From Demequina muriae (GTDB taxonomy: Bacteria; Actinomycetota; Actinomycetes; Actinomycetales; Demequinaceae): DNA of 64,000 bases. The notes beneath the pieces are model-generated. The model saw only the letters and a list, made by a program, of their open reading frames with translations. It had not been told where the DNA came from and did no database searches. Below, in pieces: positions 8,817 through 17,158 of this stretch. The stretch lies in the NCBI RefSeq assembly GCF_030418295.1, contig NZ_JAUHQA010000001.1, forward strand, positions 1,240,001-1,304,000. The letters are read 5' to 3'. Numbering within the stretch: position 1 is the stretch's first letter; the number at the start of each line of letters is the position of its first letter. The position numbers and the translations under genes were made by a program.

Positions 8817-9782
8817 GTGCACACCGTCAGCGTGATCGTCCCCATGTACAACGCTGAGGACTTCCTGCCCACGTGCGTCGAGGTCATGCGGCTCAACCAG
8901 GCCGAGGGCACCCAGTTCATCGTCGTGGACGACCACTCGACGGACGCGACACCGCACATCCTCGACGAGGCCCGCCGACGCATGCCCGAGCTCACGGTGG
9001 TGCGCAACGACTCCAACCTGGGCGTGGCCCGTTCGCGCAACATCGCACTGGACCTCGCCGACGGCCGGTACCTCACCTACCTCGACGTCGACGACTGGTA
9101 CGCGCCCGGCCACCTGAGCGCGCTGGTGAGAGCGATCCAGGAACTCGAGGTCGACTTCGTTCGCACCGATCACGTGCGCGTCGACCGGTCACGACGCACG
9201 CTCGAGCGAGCGCCCGATGCGCGGAGGGGCCAGGCGATGCCTGCCGAGTCCGGCATCGGCCCCGCTGGGACTCGCTCCATGGTCGACTACCCGTTCCTGT
9301 GGGCGGGGATCTACGACACGACTCGGCTGTCTCGCGACCTGTTCCTCTTCGACGAGCGCCTGCGCACGGCTGCCGACCGGCCCTGGTTCTGGCGGCTCTA
9401 CATGCAGGCAGAGACCACGGCGGTGGTCGACCTCCACGGCTACTTCTACCGCAAGGACCACAACCCGACCGCCCTCACGCAGGCAGGCAACGCCCACACG
9501 CTCCACTTCCTCGACGCCTCCGGCGTGGTCCGCGACATCGTGATTCCCACGGGACGCGAGGACTGGATCACCAAGGCCGCCGCCGCGGCGGCACGCATCT
9601 GCGCCTTTCACGTCGCCCGGCGGGCGCGCCTGTCGCCGCCGCTGCAGACGGAGCTGTTCGACCGCTCGTCGTCGCTCCTCGCGTCCTACCCCCACGACCT
9701 GATGGATGATGCCCTGCGCACCCTGTCGATGTCCGAGCGCATCATCGCCCGAGCACTGACGGCGAAAGGTCGAGCCTCATGA
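8817..9782 (+). CDS. GT2-family (GT-A) glycosyltransferase
   Basis: 321-aa cytosolic glycosyltransferase. The N terminus has the GT-A nucleotide-binding start VSVIVPMYNAEDFL, then VVDDHS and the metal-binding DVDDWY near residue 90. The GTG start is preceded by AGGAG six bases upstream; longer in-frame starts would add a low-complexity leader. Its TGA overlaps the ATG of the next gene (ATGA), so the two are translationally coupled. The acceptor and donor cannot be read from sequence. Coupling to a polysialyltransferase-like gene suggests it builds the primer or backbone of the same glycan. Confidence 0.85.
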   Translation: MHTVSVIVPMYNAEDFLPTCVEVMRLNQAEGTQFIVVDDHSTDATPHILDEARRRMPELTVVRNDSNLGVARSRNIALDLADGRYLTYLDVDDWYAPGHLSALVRAIQELEVDFVRTDHVRVDRSRRTLERAPDARRGQAMPAESGIGPAGTRSMVDYPFLWAGIYDTTRLSRDLFLFDERLRTAADRPWFWRLYMQAETTAVVDLHGYFYRKDHNPTALTQAGNAHTLHFLDASGVVRDIVIPTGREDWITKAAAAAARICAFHVARRARLSPPLQTELFDRSSSLLASYPHDLMDDALRTLSMSERIIARALTAKGRAS

Positions 9783-11122
9783 CGACGATTGCCGTGACTG
9801 CCTCCATGCTCTCGGCGGCGATCGTCGCCGCCGCAGTGGACGAGGATCTCCTTCCCGGGCGCCGCGTGCTCGTCACCGTGAACGAGGCCGCGATACCAGA
9901 GGTCATGGCGGGAGTGGCCGATGCCCCAGGATTCGAGTCGCTCGCCTCGCGATTCGACGCCGTGCTCGACCTCAACGAGGCCGTCGCCCCTCACCTCCCG
10001 GGGTCGGTGGTCGCTGGCGACTCGCACGCGAGGGCCGCACGCGCACGCCTGGCCGAGATGGCCGGCGGACCGGTCTCGCGACTCGTGCTGGCGTCGCTGG
10101 ACAGCGAGGTGTCGATGACGCTCGCGCGCATGTTCCCCGAGGCGCGCATCGACCTGGTGGTCGATCGACTCGTCGCCTACGGACCCACACCCCGGTCGAT
10201 CCCCCGCAGCGTCACGGAGCGCGTGGAGCGCGTGGTCCACGCGGACCTCGTCCCCGGGGCGCAGCCACGACAGCTGGTGGAGTTCGGCGTCGAGACTGTG
10301 ACCGTGGGGTCGCCAGCGATTCGCACGGTGATCGCCGGCCTCGCGGGCAGCCAGGCGCCGACTCCCGGCGACGAAGCCTTGATCCTCGGCGAGCGCTGGG
10401 GGGATGCGGGCGTCCTGACCGGTGACGAGGAAGACCGGCTGCACACACGCATGGTGGACGCCGCGGCAGATGCCGGCCACCACGCCATCGCATTCAGGCC
10501 GCACCCCCACGCGCGACCGACGTTCCCGGCGGCGATCGTCGCGCGCGCGGCGGAGCGATCCCTGGACTTCCGACTGATGGCGACTGCCGATCCTGTCGAG
10601 GTGTTCTACGCGCGCACCCCACCGAGCGCCGTCATCGGCTGCTCCTCCACCGCCCTCGCCACCGCATCGGCCATCTTCGGGCTGCCAGCCTTCAGCGTTG
10701 GCACCGCAGACGTCGCTCGCGCGATCACCACGCCCGACGATCCCTCTCGAGTCGCCCTCGCCCTGACGCGCGCCACCGTCTCCAGCCTGGATGACGGCCA
10801 GCATCCGCCGCTCGACGTTCCGGTGGCGGCCTTCCTCGACGTGGTCGTCGATCAGATGCGACCCGACGTTCTCCGTCGCGCGGACGCGGCCGCCCATGCC
10901 GTCGTCTCGCAGTGCGCAGGGGCCGACGACTTCCTCGTCCCGCCGTCCTCCGGTCCGCGTGCTCCTTCGCGCCACCGCCCCCAGGTCACCGGCGCACGTC
11001 GCCTCCTGGGGCGCGTGGGCGCATCGGGCGCAGGCCGACGCCTCCGCAGCGCCCGCAACGTGCTCGCGGCCCTCGGGTTCAGCGCGCGCCTCCGCACGGC
11101 CTCGTCACGGCGTCGCGACTGA
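9779..11122 (+). CDS. Alpha-2,8-polysialyltransferase-family glycosyltransferase
   Basis: 447-aa GT-B-like protein resembling the bacterial polysialyltransferase family. It carries an HP motif in RPHPHARP (240-247), a serine motif GCSSTAL (287-293) and an acidic segment LGERWG (203-208) where sialyltransferases have an acidic-Gly motif. The last 70 residues are basic and low in complexity, with no clear membrane helix, so peripheral membrane association is possible. CMP-nonulosonate should be the donor, since NeuA- and NeuB-type genes lie directly downstream on the other strand. Whether it makes a polymer or adds a single residue cannot be decided from sequence. Confidence 0.7.
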   Translation: MTTIAVTASMLSAAIVAAAVDEDLLPGRRVLVTVNEAAIPEVMAGVADAPGFESLASRFDAVLDLNEAVAPHLPGSVVAGDSHARAARARLAEMAGGPVSRLVLASLDSEVSMTLARMFPEARIDLVVDRLVAYGPTPRSIPRSVTERVERVVHADLVPGAQPRQLVEFGVETVTVGSPAIRTVIAGLAGSQAPTPGDEALILGERWGDAGVLTGDEEDRLHTRMVDAAADAGHHAIAFRPHPHARPTFPAAIVARAAERSLDFRLMATADPVEVFYARTPPSAVIGCSSTALATASAIFGLPAFSVGTADVARAITTPDDPSRVALALTRATVSSLDDGQHPPLDVPVAAFLDVVVDQMRPDVLRRADAAAHAVVSQCAGADDFLVPPSSGPRAPSRHRPQVTGARRLLGRVGASGAGRRLRSARNVLAALGFSARLRTASSRRRD

Positions 11123-11137
11123 GCGACGGGTCGCGCG

Positions 11138-12013
11138 TCAGCCGTCGACGCGACGCAGCTTGCTGAGCGGGGCCAGCTCTCCCGGGAACACCTTCTTGAC
11201 TCCATCGCCCAGCGCGGTCTCGATGATGCGGATGTCGCGGCACAGCGAGATCAGGCCCTTGGGCTCGAGCGACGCCGCGTGGTCGGAGCCCCACATGGTG
11301 CGGTCGAGCGTGATGTGCCGCTCCACCGCCACCGCGCCGAGCGCCACGGCCGCGATCGAGATCTGGAGACCCGGCTCGTGCCCCGAGTAGCCCACGGGAA
11401 CGCCGTAGCGGTCCTTGAGGGTCTGGATCATGCGCAGGTTGGCCTCCTCGGGAGGCAGCGGGTACGTCGAGGTCGCGTGCAGGATGATCAGGTTGTCCTT
11501 GCCGAGCGTCTCCACCGCCGTGTCGATCTGCTCGATGGTCGACATCCCCGTCGACAGAATCACGGGCTTGCCGGTCGCCTTGATCTTGCGCAGCATCCCC
11601 AGGTCCGTCACAGACGCGGAGGCGATCTTGTACGCGACCGCGTCCATGCCCTCCAGGAAGTCAACGCTCGGCTCGTCCCACGGCGAGGCGAACCATACGA
11701 CGCCCTTCTCCTTGCAGTACGCGTCGATCTCCGAGTACTCGTCCTGCTCGAACTCGACCTTGTAGCGGTACTCGAGGTACGTCATGGTGCCCCACGGCGT
11801 CTCACGCGGGGTCGACTTCATGTGCTCGGGCGTCGCGATCTCCGGGGTCCGCTTCTGGAACTTCACGGCCTGCGCGCCCGCCTCGACCGCGACGTCGATG
11901 AGCTTCTTGGCGTTGCCGACATCGCCGTTGTGGTTGAGGCCGATCTCCGCGATCACGTAGACGGGGTGGCCGTCACCGATCTGGACGTCGCCGATCTTCA
12001 CTGCGTCAGACAC
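11138..12013 (-). CDS. neuB: NeuB-family N-acetylneuraminate (nonulosonate) synthase, short form without SAF domain
   Basis: 291-aa TIM-barrel enzyme that condenses phosphoenolpyruvate with a hexosamine (or its 6-phosphate) to make a nine-carbon acid sugar. Motifs are YVIAEIGLNHNGD, AVKFQKRTPE, WFASPWDEPSVDFLE, KIASASVTD, LSTGMST, VGYSGHE and VERHITLDRTMWGSDHAAS. It stops at about 290 residues, whereas E. coli and Neisseria NeuB are about 345 and end in an SAF (antifreeze-like) domain that helps bind substrate. Loss of that domain is unusual. The GTG start has AAAGGA about six bases upstream. It is the last gene of the minus-strand run. Neu5Ac, legionaminic, pseudaminic or KDN products are all possible. 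Confidence 0.9.
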   Translation of the reverse strand: MSDAVKIGDVQIGDGHPVYVIAEIGLNHNGDVGNAKKLIDVAVEAGAQAVKFQKRTPEIATPEHMKSTPRETPWGTMTYLEYRYKVEFEQDEYSEIDAYCKEKGVVWFASPWDEPSVDFLEGMDAVAYKIASASVTDLGMLRKIKATGKPVILSTGMSTIEQIDTAVETLGKDNLIILHATSTYPLPPEEANLRMIQTLKDRYGVPVGYSGHEPGLQISIAAVALGAVAVERHITLDRTMWGSDHAASLEPKGLISLCRDIRIIETALGDGVKKVFPGELAPLSKLRRVDG

Positions 12014-12160
12014 TGAGATTCCTTTCGGGGTTGAGCGACGGCTCGGGTCGGTGCCCGCTCGCCACACATGCGCCTCGAACGCGCCTGCTGGCCACCACTG
12101 CACCATGGCGGCTGCGGGGCTGTCGCCTCCGCCATCCTAACGCCCGGCGATCGCGGCGCC

Positions 12161-13390
12161 TCATGGACGACGCCCCACGACGATCTGCCAGCCGGCAACG
12201 ATGGCGGCAGCGATCCACGTCGCGGGACGGCGCCACCACACGTCACGGGACCCCAGGGCGGTGCGCCGACGTGCCGCGCGGTGCAGCGCCCTTCGATCAC
12301 CCTGTCCGTCAGCGCGGCATGCACGTGCACTGCCGTCCGCGGCGTCCTCGAGCGCGCGGAGCCAGTCATTCGCTGCGGGCTCGTGGAAGTAGTTGTCTCG
12401 CACCCACTCATCGCGGGGCCACCTGAAGTCGAGCCGTTCAAGGTCGTCGAACGACCCCGACAGTCCCGAGCCCTCGAACACCACGTTGATGTTCTCGACG
12501 CTGACGCCGAAGTCGTCGAGGCACAGAGCGGGGATGCCGGACGCAATGGCCTCCAGCACGGCTGTCGAACTGACGGTCACGAGAGCGGCGCCGGGCTCGA
12601 GGTAGTCGCGCATCGGCCCGTAGCCCACGGTGAGGTTCTCCGGCCCGCCCCCGAGCGCCTCCAGGATCTGGGGGTACGGTCGGATGTCGCGATGCGTCTG
12701 CTCCTCGCCCTGCCTGCCGCGCTCCTTGATCACCACGGCGACCTCGGGGTGGGCACGCGCCACCGTGACGAGCGCCGTGACCATCGCCTGACGCTGCTCG
12801 ACAGTGACAGGCACGAGCGCCTGCGAGGCGAACACCACGGTCTGCACTGGCTCCCGGTACGGCTCTGCGAGCACGGGCCCCAGGCTTGCGAGGGCATATC
12901 CCGAAGGCCCCCCGGTGGTCTGGGACAGCTCGGCGGCGGCCCGGCGCTCGCGCTGAGAGTGCACCACCATGACGTCCACGCCCTGCCGCAGGCGCAATCC
13001 CAGCGCCGTCGGTGGCATCCAGATCCCCGGGATCCCGCACACGGTCACGGGGGGACGTGCGACCTCCTGCGACAGCACCCGCACCACCAGTTCGACGAGC
13101 GGTCCCCGACATGCGAGCAGGAGCGCTTCGGGGGGGTCTGCCACCAGCTGTCGCTGAACGTCGCTGAACGACACCACCTCCGGGGCCTCGGGCCACCGTC
13201 CGTCGACAGCCGCCGATACCTGCTCGCTGCTGGGCGTCACCGCGGAGTCGACGATCACCAGCCTGACATCCCACGACTCCTGCGCCTCGAGCGCGCGGGT
13301 CACACCCCACTTGAGGTACGAGTCGGCATCGGCGAGCACCCACATGCGTCGCTTCGCACGGGGCACCTCAGGTGGCAGCGGCTGCGCCAC
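12161..13390 (-). CDS. Putative GT-B-like glycosyltransferase of the nonulosonate cluster (DUF6716-like)
   Basis: 409-aa protein, not matched confidently to a characterised enzyme. It resembles proteins annotated as putative glycosyltransferases (DUF6716) in actinobacterial sialic-acid loci, from memory. Visible features are an N-terminal Rossmann-like start (RRMWVLADADSYLKWGV), a central FASQALVPVT strand, IKERGRQGEEQTH, and a second Rossmann-like block VTVSSTAVLEAIASGIPALC, typical of GT-B nucleotide-sugar sites. The C terminus holds one hydrophobic helix (WIAAAIVAGWQIVV) that could anchor it to the membrane. The GTG start directly abuts the neuA stop codon, so it is in the same transcript. 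Likely role: another transferase of the same glycan. Confidence 0.6.
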   Translation of the reverse strand: MAQPLPPEVPRAKRRMWVLADADSYLKWGVTRALEAQESWDVRLVIVDSAVTPSSEQVSAAVDGRWPEAPEVVSFSDVQRQLVADPPEALLLACRGPLVELVVRVLSQEVARPPVTVCGIPGIWMPPTALGLRLRQGVDVMVVHSQRERRAAAELSQTTGGPSGYALASLGPVLAEPYREPVQTVVFASQALVPVTVEQRQAMVTALVTVARAHPEVAVVIKERGRQGEEQTHRDIRPYPQILEALGGGPENLTVGYGPMRDYLEPGAALVTVSSTAVLEAIASGIPALCLDDFGVSVENINVVFEGSGLSGSFDDLERLDFRWPRDEWVRDNYFHEPAANDWLRALEDAADGSARACRADGQGDRRALHRAARRRTALGSRDVWWRRPATWIAAAIVAGWQIVVGRRP

Positions 13391-14560
13391 TCAACGCGCC
13401 TTGAGAATCATCTCGGCGAGCTCCCTCACTGCGCCCGCCCCGCCCGGCTTCGTCAGCACCAGGCGCGCGTGCGCCGCCACGGCGGCACCCGCCTCGGGCA
13501 CGACGACCGGCCAGCCCACGATCTCCAGGCACTCGATGTCGTTGACGTCGTTGCCCACGTACGCCACGCGGTCGAGGGCGATGCCCCGCTGCGCGCACCA
13601 GTCCCGCAGTGCCGTGGCCTTGCGATCGATGCCCTGCAGCACCTCGACACCGAGCTTCGCGCCGCGAGCCGCCACCACCGGGTTGCGCTCCTTCGACAGG
13701 ATCAGCATCGGCAGGCCAGCCTCACGCAGCATGCCGATCCCCATGCCGTCGGACCGGCTGACGCGCACCGACTCGACACCGTTCTGATCCACCGAGACCA
13801 GGTCATCCGTGTGGACGCCGTCGAAGTCCATGACGAGAGCGTCGACCTCGAGCGTTCGCGCGGGCGCGCCAGCGGTCCCCGCGGCCAGCCTGCGCGCCAC
13901 CTCCAGCTCGTCCGGAGTGTCGATCTCGACCGCGGTCGCCTCGGGCACCTGCTCGAGGCCCACGCGTCCGAAGAACCGGAAGCGGGCATCCTGGAAGCCG
14001 TCGACGCGCATCACGTAGAAGGCGCCCGTCTCCTGGAAGTGGGGCTCCCGGTCCTGACGACGCGGGCGGAAGGAGTGATCGTGGTTGACGCCTTCGGCAC
14101 CGTCGTGGCCGCGGCGCCACAGGAAGGCGTACGTCTCGAACGCGGAGAACACCACGTCATCCGCACCGTCGAGCACCCGACGGGTCGCGCGTTCGAGAGC
14201 CTCCGAGTCGATGAAGGGACTGGTCGCCTGCAGGAACGCGAGCACGCGCGGGGCACGGCCCGTGGTCGACGTGATCGCGTCGAGCGCGTGAAGCAGGGCG
14301 TCCTCGGACGTCGCCGTGTCCGTGGCCAACGAGGCGGGCCGATCGATCACCTCGGCTCCGTACTGCCGGGCGACGGCAGCGATGTCCGCGTCATCGGTCG
14401 AGACGTATGCGGCGCCGATGCTGGGGGCCGCCAGCGCCGCGAGGATGGCGCGGCCGACGAGGGGCACGCCCCCGACGGGCGCGACGTTCTTGCCGGGGAC
14501 CCCCTTCGAGCCGCCGCGGGCGGGGATGATCGCTACTGCCTGGGGGTGCTCGTGAGTCAC
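13391..14560 (-). CDS. neuA: NeuA-type CMP-nonulosonate cytidylyltransferase fused to a KdsC/CMAS-like HAD phosphatase
   Basis: 389-aa bifunctional protein. Residues 1-220 form the cytidylyltransferase, with IIPARGGSKGVPGKN at the CTP site, YVSTDD, FLQATSPF and the ETGAFYV segment. Residues 230-389 form a HAD domain: DFDGVHTDD (motif I, both aspartates present), LSKE (motif III lysine) and YVGNDVNDIECL (motif IV). The HAD part resembles KdsC and the C-terminal domain of animal CMP-sialate synthetase. It suggests the acid sugar may be made as a 9-phosphate and dephosphorylated before activation. The GTG start overlaps the preceding stop (GTGA) and AGGAGG lies ten bases upstream. Cytosolic. Confidence 0.9.
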   Translation of the reverse strand: MTHEHPQAVAIIPARGGSKGVPGKNVAPVGGVPLVGRAILAALAAPSIGAAYVSTDDADIAAVARQYGAEVIDRPASLATDTATSEDALLHALDAITSTTGRAPRVLAFLQATSPFIDSEALERATRRVLDGADDVVFSAFETYAFLWRRGHDGAEGVNHDHSFRPRRQDREPHFQETGAFYVMRVDGFQDARFRFFGRVGLEQVPEATAVEIDTPDELEVARRLAAGTAGAPARTLEVDALVMDFDGVHTDDLVSVDQNGVESVRVSRSDGMGIGMLREAGLPMLILSKERNPVVAARGAKLGVEVLQGIDRKATALRDWCAQRGIALDRVAYVGNDVNDIECLEIVGWPVVVPEAGAAVAAHARLVLTKPGGAGAVRELAEMILKAR

Positions 14561-15519
14561 GACGGGTCGTCCTCCTGGATCGCTTCGATCATCGCCTTCA
14601 TCGTCGGTGACGCGGACTCCGACCACCACTGCGGGGGAATGCCGCGCACCTCCAGGTCCACCTCGGGCGGCAGCACCGCGCGCAGGGTCGCGACCACGCT
14701 GGACGGCATCGTCACGACGCTCCCCACGCTAGCCGAGGCAGCCCCGAGCAACACCTCGATGGGAAGGCCCGCGTCGAGGACGTCCACACCGGGGATCGCA
14801 GCGATCTCGTCGAGCCACGGGCCGTGCTCGCGCCGATGCGGCACATAGGTGAGGTCGCCCTGCGCTGCGCGGTCGCGCAGCCACGCGAGATATGGCGTGG
14901 GCAGGAGATGCCCGTCCGGCACGAGAGCCGCGCCCACGATCACCGTCGGACGCAGGGCCGCCGCCTCGTCGAGCCGCACCCCCCGAACCCAGTCATACGT
15001 GTTGCGCGAGATGCGCCCGCCGAGCTTCGCCAGCTCCCGGAACGGCGCCCGGTCGGCGTACGCGGTGAAGACCTCGACTCGTCCCTTCACAAGACCCGTG
15101 CGAAGGCGGTGCGTCGCGATCCTGCCCAGCACGCGCATCGGCCATCCCTCGTCGATGCCTGGCCGTTGCAGCGCCTGATCGCGTGCCAGCTGCTCGCCGA
15201 GCGCCAGCATGATCGAGCCATCGTCGACCAGCACGCTGCGACGTGCTCCGGCCATGGCGATCACCGCCCGCACCTGGCCGGAGTAGGCGTCTCCGACGAT
15301 CCGTCGCGACGCCGCTGCGAACGGCGACAGCATCGCCGAGCGGCCGTCGGGCCGCACCGTGACGCCCGTGGGGAGGTGAGGCTCGAGGAGGGTCGCCGCA
15401 CGGGTCAGCGACTCCGAGCCTCCGCGTGCATGGATCACCATCGACGCCTGCTGCGCATGGGCGTACTCGACCGCATTGAGGATCTGGAGCGGGGACTCCA
15501 CCCATGCCTGGAGCGTCAT
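14557..15519 (-). CDS. GT52-like sialyltransferase
   Basis: 320-aa GT-B-like protein. The opening VESPLQILNAVEYA resembles the start of GT52 lipooligosaccharide sialyltransferases. Three motif positions expected for bacterial sialyltransferases are present: an acidic DDG (99-101), a His-containing YVPHRRE near 225-231 in place of the usual HP, and PSSVV (272-276) for the serine motif. It should use a CMP-nonulosonate made by the coupled neuA gene. It is distinct from the polysialyltransferase-like protein at 9779-11122, so the locus encodes at least two sialyl-transfer steps. No membrane helix is visible. Confidence 0.65.
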   Translation of the reverse strand: MTLQAWVESPLQILNAVEYAHAQQASMVIHARGGSESLTRAATLLEPHLPTGVTVRPDGRSAMLSPFAAASRRIVGDAYSGQVRAVIAMAGARRSVLVDDGSIMLALGEQLARDQALQRPGIDEGWPMRVLGRIATHRLRTGLVKGRVEVFTAYADRAPFRELAKLGGRISRNTYDWVRGVRLDEAAALRPTVIVGAALVPDGHLLPTPYLAWLRDRAAQGDLTYVPHRREHGPWLDEIAAIPGVDVLDAGLPIEVLLGAASASVGSVVTMPSSVVATLRAVLPPEVDLEVRGIPPQWWSESASPTMKAMIEAIQEDDPS

Positions 15520-15541
15520 GCGAGAGGTTCTCTCGCGACCG

Positions 15542-16288
15542 TCACTTGGATGCCTGGTAGGCGGATACCACTTCTTGCGGGTCGCCGTCCATCTTCAGAT
15601 TGCCGTGGTCGATCCAGATGACGCGGGTGCAGGTGTCCAGGATCGATCTCATCGAGTGGCTCACGAGGAACACCGTGCCCGCCTGCTCGCGCAGATCACG
15701 AATGCGCTGTTCGCTCTTCTGGCGGAAGGCCTTGTCGCCCACCGCGAGCGCCTCGTCCACCAGCAGCACCTGATGGTCCCGAGATACCGCGATCGAGAAC
15801 CGCAGCCGGGCCTGCATGCCCGACGAGTACGTCTTCATCGGCAGGTCGATGAACTCCTCGAGCCCCGAGAACTCGACGATCTGATCGTAGAGCTCGCGGA
15901 TCTCCTTGGGCTTGTGCCCCAGCGCGAGGCCGCCGAGCATCACGTTCTTCTCACCCGAAAGATCAGAGATGAGGGCGGCGTTGACACCGAGCAGCGCCGG
16001 CCTGCTGGCCGCGTATACCGCTCCCGAGGTCGCGGAGGTGAGACCCGCGATGGCCCGCATGAGCGTGGACTTGCCCGAACCGTTGTGGCCGATCACGCCG
16101 ATCGACTCGCCCTCACGAGCGACGAACGACACGCCCTTGAGTGCGTGAACGATCCGGACGCCGCGCTGCCGCGTCATCAGGGCGCGCTGACTGCGTGCCG
16201 TCTTGCCGGAGGCGAAGGCCTTGTAGTCGACATGGAGATCGTCGACCACCACCGTCAGTTCGCCGGTCTCGTGCTCAGTCCCGTCCAT
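15542..16288 (-). CDS. Polysaccharide/teichoic-acid export ABC transporter ATPase (Wzt/TagH type)
   Basis: 248-aa ABC ATPase. Motifs: Walker A GHNGSGKST, signature YSSGMQARL, Walker B VLLVDEAL and the switch VSHSM. The N-terminal segment before Walker A is long (VVDDLHVDYKAF... HALKGVSF), as in the KpsT/RfbB/TagH branch, and there is no C-terminal carbohydrate-binding domain. It should power export of a lipid-linked glycan through the adjacent permease, whose gene overlaps it by 14 bp; its RBS GGAGG lies inside the permease coding end. It works at the inner face of the membrane. Confidence 0.92.
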   Translation of the reverse strand: MDGTEHETGELTVVVDDLHVDYKAFASGKTARSQRALMTRQRGVRIVHALKGVSFVAREGESIGVIGHNGSGKSTLMRAIAGLTSATSGAVYAASRPALLGVNAALISDLSGEKNVMLGGLALGHKPKEIRELYDQIVEFSGLEEFIDLPMKTYSSGMQARLRFSIAVSRDHQVLLVDEALAVGDKAFRQKSEQRIRDLREQAGTVFLVSHSMRSILDTCTRVIWIDHGNLKMDGDPQEVVSAYQASK

Positions 16289-17138
16289 AGCGCTCCTCCG
16301 CTCTCCAGAAGAACACCACTCCGACCAGGAAGGTGACGACGGCGCCGGCGGTGACGACGATCCAGCCCGGCGTCCCCAAGGGGTCGGATCCCGACACCGT
16401 GAATTGCCTCACGAGCGTGATGTAGCCGTGGACGGGATTCAGCTGAGCGACGGCGAGGATGCCGGGGCGGTCCTCGAGCACCGCCTCAAGCGAGTAGAAG
16501 ATGCCACTGGAGTAGAACAGCACTCGGGTCACGAGGGGGATGATCTGCGTGACGTCGCGCACATGGACGGTGAGCCGGGCGGCGATGAGGGCGACGCCTG
16601 TGTTGAACAGCGTCATGAGCACCATGACTGGAATGACCAGCAGCCATGCCCACGTCACCGGCTCGCCGAAGATCAGCAGGATCGCACCCATCACGATGAG
16701 CATGGGGATGAGCTCGAACACCTGCTGAATGATCTTCGCGATCGGCAGCAGCATGCGCGGGAAGCTCATGCTGCGCACCAGCGAGGAGTTTGAGGTGATC
16801 GACTTGGCCCCCGCGCTGAAGGACTTCGAGAAGAACTCGAAGATGAAGATCCCGACTACGAGGAACGGGATGAAATTGACCCCAGGTCGTGTGTCGCGAG
16901 AGAGGATCAGCCCAAAGATGGTCCCGAAGATCACTGCCAACAGGATGGGTCGCAGCACGATCCAGCCGAGACCGAGCCGGTTCTCGCCCAAGGACGCCTC
17001 GATGCGGAACCGGGCGAGCAGGATCGCGAAGTGACGGGTGGCCCACAGGTCCTTCAGGTAAGCCCAGATGGGAGGCCGTGCGCCTACGCGCTCAAGGCCC
17101 GCCTCGCGGGCGAGCGCGCTGTAGTCGTTCTGAGTCAC
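16275..17138 (-). CDS. Polysaccharide export ABC transporter permease (Wzm/TagG/KpsM type)
   Basis: 287-aa ABC-2 permease with about six membrane helices. Blocks such as RFRIEASLGENRLGLGWIVL, FIPFLVVGIFIFEFFS and NSSLVRSMSFPRMLLPI are typical of O-antigen and teichoic-acid exporters. It pairs with the ATPase downstream. The GTG start has AAGGAG about five bases upstream. The window has no Wzx/Wzy pair, so transporter-dependent export of a finished chain is the likely route for the nonulosonate-containing polymer. Confidence 0.92.
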   Translation of the reverse strand: MTQNDYSALAREAGLERVGARPPIWAYLKDLWATRHFAILLARFRIEASLGENRLGLGWIVLRPILLAVIFGTIFGLILSRDTRPGVNFIPFLVVGIFIFEFFSKSFSAGAKSITSNSSLVRSMSFPRMLLPIAKIIQQVFELIPMLIVMGAILLIFGEPVTWAWLLVIPVMVLMTLFNTGVALIAARLTVHVRDVTQIIPLVTRVLFYSSGIFYSLEAVLEDRPGILAVAQLNPVHGYITLVRQFTVSGSDPLGTPGWIVVTAGAVVTFLVGVVFFWRAEERYGRD

Positions 17139-17158
17139 CCTGCTCCTTCACGCAGCCG

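Noticed and set aside
12068..14848. 926-aa open frame on the plus strand opposite neuA, the GT-B-like gene and GT52 genes
   Set aside because: It is antisense to well-supported genes, has no recognisable domain and no RBS, and has the Arg/His-rich composition typical of high-GC shadow frames.
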